A DNA stretch of 64,000 nucleotides from Mucilaginibacter gracilis. Lineage in GTDB: Bacteria > Bacteroidota > Bacteroidia > Sphingobacteriales > Sphingobacteriaceae. The stretch is taken from positions 6,386,001-6,450,000 of the forward strand of contig NZ_RBKU01000001.1 in assembly GCF_003633615.1 (NCBI RefSeq), read 5' to 3'. A model generated the notes under the pieces. It searched no databases. It saw only the letters and a list, made by a program, of their open reading frames with translations, and had not been told where the DNA came from. Shown here piece by piece: positions 56,465 through 64,000 of the stretch. Both the position numbers and the translations under genes were made by a program. The number at the start of each line of letters is the position of its first letter. Position 1 is the first letter of the stretch.

Positions 56465-57442
56465 ATGGAACAGGAATTTTTTGAACAACGTACAGATTTG
56501 AGCCGCCTTAGCGACGCTGTAACCCAAATTAAAGCCAGCCTTGGCCAGGTAATTGTTGGCCAGCAGGACAGCATCGACCTGCTGATTGCCGGCATTTTGG
56601 CCGACGGCCATATTTTAATTGAGGGTGTACCCGGTATAGCCAAAACACTAACGGCCAAGCTAATAGCTAAAAGTATTGATGCACAGTTTTCGCGCATTCA
56701 GTTCACGCCCGATTTGATGCCGTCGGATGTGCTGGGTACCTCTGTATTTAACCCAAAAACTATCGATTTTGAGTTTAAACGCGGGCCCATATTTGGTAAC
56801 ATTATTTTAATTGATGAGATAAACCGCGCCCCGGCAAAAACACAGTCGGCCTTGTTTGAGGTAATGGAAGAGCGTCAGGTTACTATTGACGGCCACAGCT
56901 ATAAAATGGAAGAACCCTTCATTGTACTGGCCACGCAAAACCCTGTTGAGCAGGAAGGTACCTATCGCCTTCCCGAGGCCCAGCTCGATCGCTTTTTATT
57001 TAAGATTGAGGTTAAATACCCGTCCTTAGCCGAAGAAATTACCATCCTCACCCAACAGCACCAACAAAAAACAATCGACCAACTGGCCCACATTAAACCT
57101 GTATTATCCGGGCAGGATATTATTAGTCTGCGCCAGCAAGTACGTTCCTTTTTTGTAGAACCTAAACTATTGGAGTTTGTAGCCAAAATAATTCACGAAA
57201 CGCGCAGTAATAAATCGCTCTTTTTGGGTGGCTCGCCGCGTGCATCCTTAGCTATTGTAAACAGTGCCAAGGCATTGGCCGCCATGAAGGGCCGCGATTT
57301 TATAACCCCCGAAGACGTGATATGGGTAGCACCCGCCGTATTAAGGCACCGCATTATGCTTACGCCTGACAAAGAAATGGAAGGCGTTACGCCAGATGAG
57401 GTTGTTGCCCAAATTATCCAAAAAATAGAAATACCAAGATAA
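56465..57442 (+). CDS. MoxR-family AAA+ ATPase
   Basis: A 325-residue AAA+ ATPase of the MoxR family. Walker A is GVPGIAKTLTA (about residue 55), Walker B is NIILIDEINRAPAKTQSALF (about 115), sensor 1 lies in VLATQNPVEQEGTYRLPEAQ and the arginine region in LDRFLFKIEV. MoxR proteins act as chaperone-like maturation factors with a metal-binding VWA/DUF58 partner; here the next gene encodes a DUF58 protein. The stop codon abuts the GTG start of that gene without a gap, so the two are strictly co-expressed. Confidence 0.95.
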   Translation: MEQEFFEQRTDLSRLSDAVTQIKASLGQVIVGQQDSIDLLIAGILADGHILIEGVPGIAKTLTAKLIAKSIDAQFSRIQFTPDLMPSDVLGTSVFNPKTIDFEFKRGPIFGNIILIDEINRAPAKTQSALFEVMEERQVTIDGHSYKMEEPFIVLATQNPVEQEGTYRLPEAQLDRFLFKIEVKYPSLAEEITILTQQHQQKTIDQLAHIKPVLSGQDIISLRQQVRSFFVEPKLLEFVAKIIHETRSNKSLFLGGSPRASLAIVNSAKALAAMKGRDFITPEDVIWVAPAVLRHRIMLTPDKEMEGVTPDEVVAQIIQKIEIPR

Positions 57443-58789
57443 GTGAAGTCGCTTTTTAGCCTGTACTATAAAAATCTGTTTTTAACCACCCGCTTATTCA
57501 TCGGCCTGGGTGGTGCTGCGGTATTATACCTTTTGTCGTTCTTTTTTACCTGGCTGGGGCAAATCCCGGCAATATTTTTCTTTACACTTATCGTTTTGTT
57601 AATAATCGATTTGTGGATGCTTTACGGCACAAGCAACGGTATTTTCGCCAAAAGGCATGCACCCGAACGATTGAGCAATGGCGACGATAACGAAATTGGT
57701 ATTTACATAGAAAACTTTTACAACTTTAAGGTTAGCACAGGCATTATCGACGAGATTCCGCACCAGTTTCAAAAACGGGACGTACTTTTCCAAACTACTT
57801 TAACAAGCCATCAGCATAAATTGTTAAATTACGTATTGCGGCCCACCAAACGTGGCGAATACGAATTTGGTTATGTACGTGTGTACGTACAAGCGCCCTT
57901 GGGCCTCGTTAACCGCCGCTTTAACTTTGAGCAAGGCCAAACACTGGCCGTTTACCCATCATTTTTACAGATGCGTAAATACGAGCTAATGGCTATATCA
58001 AACCGCTTAAACGAATATGGCATAAAAAAAATACGCCGCCTGGGCAACAGCATGGAGTTTGAGCAAATAAAAAATTACGTTGCCGGCGATGATTTCCGAA
58101 CCCTTAACTGGAAGGCATCGGCCAGGCGGGGCGAGTTAATGGTTAACAATTATACCGACGAAAAATCGCAGCACGTGTATTGCGTAATAGATAAATCGCG
58201 AACCATGAAAATGCCTTTTGAGGGTTTGAGTTTACTTGATTATGCTATTAATGCAAGCCTGGTACTATCAAGCGTAGCGTTAATAAAGCAGGATAAGGCA
58301 GGGTTAATTACCGCGTCAGACCAAAAAGGTGCCGTTATACCTGCCGACAGGCGGCCTACGCAGCTCAATAAAATAATGGAGGTTTTGTATAAAGAGAAAA
58401 CGCGCTATATGGAAACCAATATGGAGTTGCTTTATACCACCATCCGCAACACGCTTAAACAACGGAGTTTGGTTGTTTTTTTCACCAATTTCGAAAGCAT
58501 GTCGGCACTGCAAAGGCAGTTGCCATTTTTACAGCGCATTGCAAAGTTTCACCTATTAGTTTTAGTGTTTTTTGAAAACACCGAACTCAAAAAAATAAGC
58601 GAACAGCCAGCCTGTAACGTAGAAGGAATTTACATCAAAACCATAGCCGAAAAGTTTGCTTACGAGAAAAAGCTCATCGTTAAAGAGCTTGCCCGCCACG
58701 GCATACAATCCATATTAAGTGCACCGCAAAACTTAACCGTGAATACTATTAACCGTTATCTGGAATTAAAGGCGAGGCAGAAAATATAA
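57443..58789 (+). CDS. DUF58 domain-containing protein (MoxR partner)
   Basis: A 448-residue protein with two N-terminal membrane helices (about 15-60) and a DUF58 region (about 205-310) with the hallmark GDDFRTLNWKASARRGELMV and the following VWA-like start YCVIDKSRTMKM. The start is a GTG immediately after the MoxR stop (TAAGTG). The MoxR-DUF58 pair is widespread, and in some bacteria affects envelope stability or protein assembly. It is convergent with mscS, and only four bases separate the stop codons, so no terminator hairpin separates them. Confidence 0.93.
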   Translation: MKSLFSLYYKNLFLTTRLFIGLGGAAVLYLLSFFFTWLGQIPAIFFFTLIVLLIIDLWMLYGTSNGIFAKRHAPERLSNGDDNEIGIYIENFYNFKVSTGIIDEIPHQFQKRDVLFQTTLTSHQHKLLNYVLRPTKRGEYEFGYVRVYVQAPLGLVNRRFNFEQGQTLAVYPSFLQMRKYELMAISNRLNEYGIKKIRRLGNSMEFEQIKNYVAGDDFRTLNWKASARRGELMVNNYTDEKSQHVYCVIDKSRTMKMPFEGLSLLDYAINASLVLSSVALIKQDKAGLITASDQKGAVIPADRRPTQLNKIMEVLYKEKTRYMETNMELLYTTIRNTLKQRSLVVFFTNFESMSALQRQLPFLQRIAKFHLLVLVFFENTELKKISEQPACNVEGIYIKTIAEKFAYEKKLIVKELARHGIQSILSAPQNLTVNTINRYLELKARQKI

Positions 58790-58793
58790 ACCA

Positions 58794-59579
58794 TTACATT
58801 CCAGGCAACTTAATACTTGCGCTTTTAAGGTCTTTCAAAATATTTTCGTGCAGGGCAAACCGGGTGGAGCTAAACTGCTCGGTTTTTGTCCATACCTTAA
58901 CGGCTACCCTCAGCCCATCAACCTCCAGGGCCGATATGCCGGTAATAGGTGCCGGATCGGGCAATACATTTGGTGTTTTAGCTATGGCAGCTAATATTAT
59001 AACCTTAACCTGTTCAATTTCAACCACGTAACCAAGCTTCAGTTCAAAATCAATACGGCGTTTATTTTCGCGGGTAACGTTGGTAATAATTTCGTTAAAG
59101 AGCTTGCCGTTTGGTATAATAACAGCTTTGTTATCAGCAGTAAGAATTTCGGTGTAAAATATCTGGATAGATGTTACTACCCCATCAACGCCTTGCGCAA
59201 TAATATTATCATCAATAGTAAAGGGTTTAAGCAACAGGATAAATACCCCTCCGGCAAAATTTTGCAACGTGCCCGATAATGCCAAACCTGCGGTTATACC
59301 CAGGGCTCCAATAACGGTATTAAAAATGGTTAACTGCACATCCGCAATTTCCATAGCTCCAACAAATAGCAAAATATGCATTGTTGTAATACTTAAACTT
59401 AGGAAAAATGGCCGTAACGACGAGTGGATTTGCCTGTGGCTCATGTGGCCGCGAAGCTTGAGCTTTACAAGTTTAATAAACCATAAACCAATAAAGTAAA
59501 ATGCAGCAGCGAGGATGTATTTTGGGGCGTGTGTAATTGCCCAATCAGATACTTGGGTATAAAACTTGTGAAGGTTCAT
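58794..59579 (-). CDS. mscS: Mechanosensitive ion channel (MscS family)
   Basis: A 261-residue small-conductance mechanosensitive channel that opens under membrane tension to release osmolytes. Three membrane helices occupy about residues 15-110. The third, pore-lining helix carries the Gly/Ala-rich pattern IGALGITAGLALSGTLQNFAGG, quoted in part, and the soluble beta/alpha vestibule follows (FTIDDNIIAQGVDGVVTSIQ, VIIPNGKLFNEIITN). Length is close to E. coli MscS (286). It lies downstream of groL on the same strand, separated by a 344-base gap with a terminator. Confidence 0.94.
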   Translation of the reverse strand: MNLHKFYTQVSDWAITHAPKYILAAAFYFIGLWFIKLVKLKLRGHMSHRQIHSSLRPFFLSLSITTMHILLFVGAMEIADVQLTIFNTVIGALGITAGLALSGTLQNFAGGVFILLLKPFTIDDNIIAQGVDGVVTSIQIFYTEILTADNKAVIIPNGKLFNEIITNVTRENKRRIDFELKLGYVVEIEQVKVIILAAIAKTPNVLPDPAPITGISALEVDGLRVAVKVWTKTEQFSSTRFALHENILKDLKSASIKLPGM

Positions 59580-59923
59580 ACCCTAAAGATATTACTATCT
59601 AAAGAAAGTTACAAATAATTGTGGCCCTTCTGTTATTGCCCAACCTATTATGCGGTTAGATACATATTTTGTTTTTTCACTTATCGCTTTCATACTTGCT
59701 AAATATCAAATGCTGTGCCTTAATTCCTAAATAACTCATTATATATCACAGAGTCCCAAAAATGAGATGCCGATTGCAAAAATGTTACATATAGCATCAC
59801 ATTTGCTTTTTTTGACGGTATGATTAGCCGAGGGTTTAATGCTGCATAAAAAAACCCTGTCCAGTAAACTGAACAGGGTTTGATATATTAAACTTTGCCC
59901 GTTAAGGGTAAAGCGGATTGATA
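59580..59923. other. Intergenic region between mscS and groL
   Basis: This 344-base gap between two minus-strand genes holds the groL terminator (59852-59881). The remaining part, next to mscS, probably contains the mscS promoter, but I see no exact TAnnTTTG/TTTG pair. No open reading frame or RNA gene could be supported. Confidence 0.6.
59852..59881 (-). terminator. Intrinsic terminator of groL
   Basis: AAACCCTGTCCAGT (59852-59865) and ACTGAACAGGGTTT (59868-59881) pair across a tiny loop with one mismatch on the plus strand. On the minus-strand RNA that position is a G-U pair, so the stem is continuous in the groL direction. A run of seven A on the plus side supplies the U-tract past the stem. 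Confidence 0.85.
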
Positions 59924-61561
59924 TTACATCATACCGCCCATACCGCCACCCATTGGTGGATGACCGCCACCTGCAGACTCATCAGCAGGCTCATCAGCCA
60001 ATACACATTCGGTAGTTAACAACATAGCAGCAATTGAAGCAGCATTTTGTAAAGCTACACGGCCTACTTTAGTAGGATCAATTACTCCGGCCGAGATCAG
60101 GTTTTCGTACACATCAGTACGTGCGTTGTAACCGTAATCTGCAGTACCTTCTTTAACCTTTTGTACTACGATAGAACCTTCGATACCTGCGTTTTCGCAA
60201 ATTTGACGTAATGGCTCTTCGATAGCACGACGGATGATTTGGATACCAGTGTTTTCATCTTCGTTAGCACCTTTTAAATCTTTTAACGATTCAACAGCGC
60301 GAATGAAAGCAACACCACCACCTGCAACAATACCTTCTTCAACCGCAGCGCGGGTTGCATGTAAAGCATCGTCAACACGGTCTTTCTTTTCTTTCATCTC
60401 AACTTCCGATGCAGCACCTACGTAAAGTACAGCAACACCGCCAGATAATTTGGCAAGGCGTTCTTGTAATTTTTCTTTATCGTAATCTGATGTTGTAGTT
60501 TCAATCTGTGCTTTGATTTGGTTAACGCGAGATTTGATCTCTTCTGTTCCGCCCGATCCATTGATAACTGTAGTGTTATCTTTATCAATAACTATTTTCT
60601 CGGCAGTACCTAAGTAAGTTAAATCGGCGTTTTCTAATTTGTAACCTCTTTCTTCCGAGATAACAGTACCACCGGTTAGGATAGCAATATCCTCTAACAT
60701 TGCTTTTCTGCGATCGCCAAAACCTGGAGCCTTAACAGCAGCAACTTTTAACGAACCACGAATTTTATTAACTACCAAAGTAGCCAATGCTTCGCCATCT
60801 AAATCTTCGGCAATAATTAACAATGGTTTGCCAGTTTGTACTTGTTTTTCAAGGATAGGCAACAATTCCTTCATCGAAGAAATCTTTTTGTCGTAGATAA
60901 GGATGTATGGGTTTTCTAACTCAACTTCCATTTTATCTGCATTGGTAACAAAGTATGGCGATAGGTAACCACGGTCAAACTGCATACCTTCAACAGTTTT
61001 AACTTCGGTTTCGGTACCTTTAGCCTCTTCAACTGTAATTACACCGTCTTTACCAACCTTAGCCATAGCAGCCGCAATAAGCGAACCGATAACTTCGTCG
61101 TTATTAGCCGAGATAGATGCAACTTGTTTAATTTTGTTGTTGTCATCGCCAACAGCTTGCGATTGCTCTTGCAGGTTTTTAACAACAGCTTCAACAGCTT
61201 TGTCAATACCGCGTTTCAAATCCATAGGGTTTGCACCGGCGGCAACGTTTTTAATACCGGCAGTAACAATAGCCTGAGCTAAAACGGTTGCTGTAGTTGT
61301 ACCATCACCAGCAATATCAGCAGTTTTTGATGCTACTTCTTTCACCATTTGGGCACCCATGTTTTCTAAAGAATCTTTCAATTCAATTTCTTTAGCAACA
61401 GTTACACCATCTTTAGTGATAATTGGCGAACCAAACTTTTTATCTATAATTACATTTCTGCCCTTAGGGCCTAATGTTACCTTAACTGCATTAGCTAAAA
61501 TATCAACACCGCGTTTTAAGGCGTCGCGTGCTTCAACATTGTATTTAACGATTTTTGCCAT
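59924..61561 (-). CDS. groL: Chaperonin GroEL
   Basis: The 545-residue 60-kDa chaperonin that folds proteins in an ATP-driven double-ring cage with GroES. Conserved segments are LGPKGRNVIIDKKFGSPI (N-terminal ATP site), AGDGTTTATVLAQAI, the catalytic Asp region in EEGIVAGGGVAFIRA, and the Gly/Met-rich tail GGHPPMGGGMGGMM. Synonymous codon choice looks more regular than in neighbours, as expected of a highly expressed gene. It is downstream of groES, separated by 145 bases holding a degenerate repeat, and has a strong terminator after it. Confidence 0.99.
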   Translation of the reverse strand: MAKIVKYNVEARDALKRGVDILANAVKVTLGPKGRNVIIDKKFGSPIITKDGVTVAKEIELKDSLENMGAQMVKEVASKTADIAGDGTTTATVLAQAIVTAGIKNVAAGANPMDLKRGIDKAVEAVVKNLQEQSQAVGDDNNKIKQVASISANNDEVIGSLIAAAMAKVGKDGVITVEEAKGTETEVKTVEGMQFDRGYLSPYFVTNADKMEVELENPYILIYDKKISSMKELLPILEKQVQTGKPLLIIAEDLDGEALATLVVNKIRGSLKVAAVKAPGFGDRRKAMLEDIAILTGGTVISEERGYKLENADLTYLGTAEKIVIDKDNTTVINGSGGTEEIKSRVNQIKAQIETTTSDYDKEKLQERLAKLSGGVAVLYVGAASEVEMKEKKDRVDDALHATRAAVEEGIVAGGGVAFIRAVESLKDLKGANEDENTGIQIIRRAIEEPLRQICENAGIEGSIVVQKVKEGTADYGYNARTDVYENLISAGVIDPTKVGRVALQNAASIAAMLLTTECVLADEPADESAGGGHPPMGGGMGGMM

Positions 61562-61577
61562 CTTCTTTTTTAAATTT

Positions 61578-61703
61578 GAATGATTTGATTAACTGAATGA
61601 TTGATTGTCTATTCAGTATGTAATTTGATTTTTTCTTTATTGAATCGTCAACTTCATCAATGATTTTTATTCAATCATTCAATCCATCAATCCTTCAATC
61701 ATT
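61578..61703. repeat. Facing degenerate oligomer repeats between groES and groL
   Basis: The left part (61578-61607) repeats variants of TGAATGATTGA-type units; the right part (61671-61703) repeats TCAATCATTCA/TCAATCC-type units. TGAATGATTGA at 61594-61604 is the exact reverse complement of 61671-61681. The structure lies within the groES-groL spacer and would form a hairpin in the shared transcript. Confidence 0.6.
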
Positions 61704-61706
61704 AAT

Positions 61707-61997
61707 TTACAATACCGCGTAAACGTCAGATTCGCGCATAATTAAATACTCCTTACCTTCGTAGCTTGTTTCGGTACCGGCGTATTTACCGTACAAAACT
61801 TTATCACCAACTTTAACAGTTGGAGCTATTAAAGTTCCGGAATCTGCGTGCCTGCCCGGCCCAACGGCTACTATAGTTCCAACTTGAGGTTTTTCTTTAG
61901 CAGTATCCGGAATAAAGATACCAGATGCAGTTTTTTCTTCAGCAGCAGCAGCTTCTACAACTACTCTATCTCCAAGAGGTTTAATGTTTAACGACAT
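61707..61997 (-). CDS. groES: Co-chaperonin GroES
   Basis: A 96-residue co-chaperonin forming the lid of the GroEL cage. Conserved parts are IKPLGDRVVVEAAAAEEKTA, the mobile loop TASGIFIPDTAKEKPQVGT and GDKVLYGKYAGTE. I start at the ATG at 61997 (MSLNIKPLGD); the frame runs 19 codons further to 62054, but that part overlaps palindromic regulatory sequence. The operon groES-groL is headed by two inverted repeats (62024-62042 and 62061-62081). Confidence 0.98.
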   Translation of the reverse strand: MSLNIKPLGDRVVVEAAAAEEKTASGIFIPDTAKEKPQVGTIVAVGPGRHADSGTLIAPTVKVGDKVLYGKYAGTETSYEGKEYLIMRESDVYAVL

Positions 61998-62023
61998 AGT
62001 TATTTGTTTTAATTTATTATAGT

Positions 62024-62042
62024 TGTTATAATGATTATAACA
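62024..62042 (-). promoter_or_regulatory. Perfect 19-bp palindrome in the groES leader
   Basis: TGTTATAATGATTATAACA is a perfect palindrome with 9-base arms and one centre base. It lies 27 bases upstream of the groES ATG. A candidate -7 element on the minus strand (TAGTGTTG, 62056-62049) would place the transcription start near 62042, at the edge of the palindrome. It may be an operator; it does not match CIRCE. Confidence 0.55.
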
Positions 62043-62060
62043 GCCAAGCAACACTAATTA

Positions 62061-62081
62061 TGCCATGATATGTATATGGCA
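62061..62081 (-). promoter_or_regulatory. Inverted repeat TGCCAT-N9-ATGGCA upstream of groES
   Basis: TGCCAT (62061-62066) and ATGGCA (62076-62081) form a six-base inverted repeat separated by nine bases, the spacing also seen in CIRCE, though the sequence differs. It would overlap the -15 to -35 zone of the inferred groES promoter. Confidence 0.35.
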
Positions 62082-62178
62082 CATATTGACGGAAGGTTTG
62101 TCAAAATTTCATTAAGTGTAAAATATAGTTAGCTCAGGGGTTAATACAGCCGTGTCATGATGTCATGCATAGCAAAAA

Positions 62179-62211
62179 AAAGGGCTTTAAGAATAACTCT
62201 TAAAGCCCTTT
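62179..62211 (-). terminator. Intrinsic terminator of secG
   Basis: AAAGGGCTTTAAGA (62179-62192) pairs perfectly with TCTTAAAGCCCTTT (62198-62211) around a five-base loop. On the minus strand it follows secG by about 20 bases and is followed by a T-run (plus-strand A7). Confidence 0.85.
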
Positions 62212-62230
62212 CAATTATAAAGCTAATTGC

Positions 62231-62566
62231 TTACTTGGTTTTTTTGTTCAAATCTGGCAAAGAAGCAGGTGCGCTGTTTACAGGCACACTTGGTTTCGAA
62301 GCCTTATCAATTTGCTCCTGGTTTACATTTTCAACCTTGCCTGCACCGGTTTTACCAACCACATTAATAGTTAACGATAATACAATTAATGCAACGGCCA
62401 GTATCCAGGTACCTTTTTCAAGGATGTCGCCGGTTTTTTGCACACCTAACAGTTGCGACGAACTGGAAAAGTTTGATGATAAGCCACCACCTTTAGGGTT
62501 TTGAATTAAAACAATAAGCCCCAAAAGCACACAAACAATAATGGCAACAATTACTAATAATAACAT
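62231..62566 (-). CDS. secG: Preprotein translocase subunit SecG
   Basis: A 111-residue SecG with two membrane helices (about 2-20 and 50-70) joined by the conserved NPKGGGLSSNFSSSSQLLG segment; the first helix reads LLLVIVAIIVCVLLGLIVLI. SecG assists SecYEG in protein export. The tail after residue 80 is polar and rich in Ala/Pro/Lys. It lies 10 bases after the next gene in transcription order (62577-64000) and is followed by a strong terminator. Confidence 0.96.
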   Translation of the reverse strand: MLLLVIVAIIVCVLLGLIVLIQNPKGGGLSSNFSSSSQLLGVQKTGDILEKGTWILAVALIVLSLTINVVGKTGAGKVENVNQEQIDKASKPSVPVNSAPASLPDLNKKTK

Positions 62567-62576
62567 TTTATTTTAT

Positions 62577-64000
62577 TTAATTTATCTTCTTTTCTAATAT
62601 TTCAATCTGGGCAACAAAGTAAGTGCTTTTTTCCGGAAATCTCAACAATAATTTTTGGTAAGCTATAATTGCCTTACTATACAACATCTGATCGGCGTAT
62701 ATACCCGCGAGCGTTTCCGAAACGAGGATACTTTTATCTTCCGAACTTTGTTTTGCCTTGTTTTCGTTATCCAGTTTTTCGGTATTAGGCGGTTTTAACT
62801 GCGGATCTTTTTCTATAAACCTGTCTATTATTTCGCCACCCTTACGCTTGTTGCGCGTGTTAATATCCAGTTGCTCAACAGATGTAAGGCTAAAAATATT
62901 CTCGAAATACTGCTGTTGTAATTCGTCGGGTGCGGGTGCCCGTGGTTCCTGTTGCGGGGCTGGTTTAGGCGCATAAGGCTGGTGCGTATCGGCATGTTCT
63001 TTACGGGTTTTATTGAGCCACCACATAAAACTGTACGGTAACGAGTCGTCGTCGTACTTAGCCATCCGCGAATCATCTTCAGCAAACTGAGGTGTAAAAT
63101 GGTTTGCATTACTTTCAACCATTGGCGCCGGCTCGGGTACAGGCACGGGTTCTGCTTGCATTGGTGCTTGCTGTTGTGGTGCTGTTGTACTCACCATTTC
63201 AAATTCAACCTCATCGTTAGCTAACGCCATTTTATCGCGAAAGCGACTGGCCGAAAACGTATATGTTTCTTCGGGTGCGGGTGGCTCGGCAACAGGGGTA
63301 GCGGGTTGCGGCTCGCTGGCAATAATTGGGCTATCACTTAATACGGCACCGTATTGGGCAAGCAATATGTCCTCCAAATTATTACTGGCATCTTCTCCTG
63401 CTTGGGCCTGCTCCTGCGGGGGGGCTGCATCGGGCATTGTAGTTTTTGGCTCGCGTATTATTTCGCCGTAAATATCTTCAATACCGGTTATCTCATCATA
63501 AACCTCATCATCAATTTCTGATGGCAAGGCGGTACCTACAACTGGTTGGTTGCCTATATTAGCGTAAACATAGGGCTCGGGTTGCGCAATAACTTCTTCT
63601 TGCTGTGGGGCATACGTTTGGTAAGCTGCCTCATCGGCCAATAATTCGGGTTGTAACGGCTGGTTTGGTACGGTGTTAAAGTATGCTTCTCTATCTTCGG
63701 TTTGCCCGTTGGTTGCGGCTGTATCGTTACCTTGGTGATACTGGCCGGGTTCCTCTAAAACTTCTTCCGATTCATGGAAATAGTTTACCGGCTCTGTTTC
63801 TTCCTCAAATTGTTTAGCAAAATCGTCAACATCACTTTGCGGTTCAGCTTTATAATCAAGTTCAGTAACCGGCGGGTTTTCTACTTCCTCAATAACGCCT
63901 GCCTGCGCATATTTTTTAACCAGCTTTTCGGGGTAGTTAATTAAATTATAAAGTATGGCCCTATCGGATGCATAAGCTGCAGCCGATTTAAGTTTTTGTT
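62577..64000 (-). CDS. Hypothetical protein with C-terminal TPR-like motif (5' end beyond window)
   Basis: I read the frame as open from position 64000 (minus strand) to the stop at 62577, at least 474 residues, so the start lies outside the window. A TTG at 63641 would give 354 residues but the upstream frame is continuous and coherent (SAAAYASDRAILYNLINYPE). Most of the protein is acidic and low complexity, rich in Pro, Glu and Gln. Only the last 60 residues look folded: ETLAGIYADQMLYSKAIIAY and KLLLRFPEKSTYFVAQIEIL, a tetratricopeptide-like helix pair. Function unknown; it is co-transcribed with secG. Confidence 0.75.
   Translation of the reverse strand, partial: QKLKSAAAYASDRAILYNLINYPEKLVKKYAQAGVIEEVENPPVTELDYKAEPQSDVDDFAKQFEEETEPVNYFHESEEVLEEPGQYHQGNDTAATNGQTEDREAYFNTVPNQPLQPELLADEAAYQTYAPQQEEVIAQPEPYVYANIGNQPVVGTALPSEIDDEVYDEITGIEDIYGEIIREPKTTMPDAAPPQEQAQAGEDASNNLEDILLAQYGAVLSDSPIIASEPQPATPVAEPPAPEETYTFSASRFRDKMALANDEVEFEMVSTTAPQQQAPMQAEPVPVPEPAPMVESNANHFTPQFAEDDSRMAKYDDDSLPYSFMWWLNKTRKEHADTHQPYAPKPAPQQEPRAPAPDELQQQYFENIFSLTSVEQLDINTRNKRKGGEIIDRFIEKDPQLKPPNTEKLDNENKAKQSSEDKSILVSETLAGIYADQMLYSKAIIAYQKLLLRFPEKSTYFVAQIEILEKKIN

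Noticed and set aside
62577..63641. A 354-residue start at the TTG codon 63641 for the last gene
   Set aside because: The frame is open and coherent beyond this point to the window edge, so the gene is longer and truncated by the window.
1..64000. tRNA, rRNA, insertion sequence, prophage or CRISPR-Cas genes
   Set aside because: I looked for cloverleaf-like sequences, transposases, integrases, phage proteins and Cas genes and saw none; a tRNAscan or ISfinder run would be needed to exclude a small degenerate copy.

Overview
The window looks like ordinary chromosome of a member of the Bacteroidota, most likely a Sphingobacteriaceae (Mucilaginibacter/Pedobacter-like) bacterium. This is inferred from a full-length type IX secretion translocon gene (sprA), families typical of the phylum (DUF4292 lipoprotein, TonB-plug/macroglobulin proteins, DUF2807, DUF4350), promoter elements close to the Bacteroidota TTG-N19-TAnnTTTG pattern, and scarce Shine-Dalgarno sequences. 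I see no tRNA, rRNA, CRISPR array, prophage or insertion sequence.

Layout. 1-1.6 kb: an ABC-2 exporter (permease cut by the window edge, plus ATPase). 1.9-5.3 kb: a DUF2807 repeat protein, then an MBOAT/SGNH O-acyltransferase pair with its own promoter. 5.5-26.9 kb: a long, almost gapless minus-strand block of cell-envelope and housekeeping genes. In transcription order it holds amidohydrolase, acylphosphatase, Wzx-like flippase, dut, TPR protein, DUF4292 lipoprotein, EnvC-like factor, two TatA proteins, gatA, LysM lytic transglycosylase, malic enzyme, ruvA and sprA. 27-32.8 kb: rlmN, an ECF sigma/anti-sigma/Spy-like operon, an overlapping YHYH-MORN-SCO lipoprotein operon, and comF. 32.9-37.4 kb: hybrid histidine kinase, glyA, scpA. 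37.7-46.4 kb: dxs, an ankyrin protein, two tandem macroglobulin/TonB-plug paralogues, dcd. 46.5-52.6 kb: a phosphopantetheinyl transferase-lipB-SGNH lipoprotein operon, a TlpA thioredoxin, serine dehydratase, small DUF805 and DUF2752 membrane proteins, and an RDD protein. 52.7-58.8 kb: a tight six-gene SpoIIM/membrane protein/DUF4129/DUF4350/MoxR/DUF58 operon. 58.8-64 kb: mscS, groL, groES, secG and a truncated TPR-ended protein.

The genes centre on building and policing the envelope: peptidoglycan remodelling (transglycosylase, EnvC), export (SprA, TatA, SecG, ABC-2), polysaccharide flipping and O-acylation, and copper/redox lipoproteins. Nothing is clearly an undescribed system. The least explained items are four intergenic inverted-repeat structures built from degenerate short oligomers, a 19-bp perfect palindrome in front of groES, the barrel-less plug/macroglobulin tandem, and the YHYH-MORN-SCO operon.
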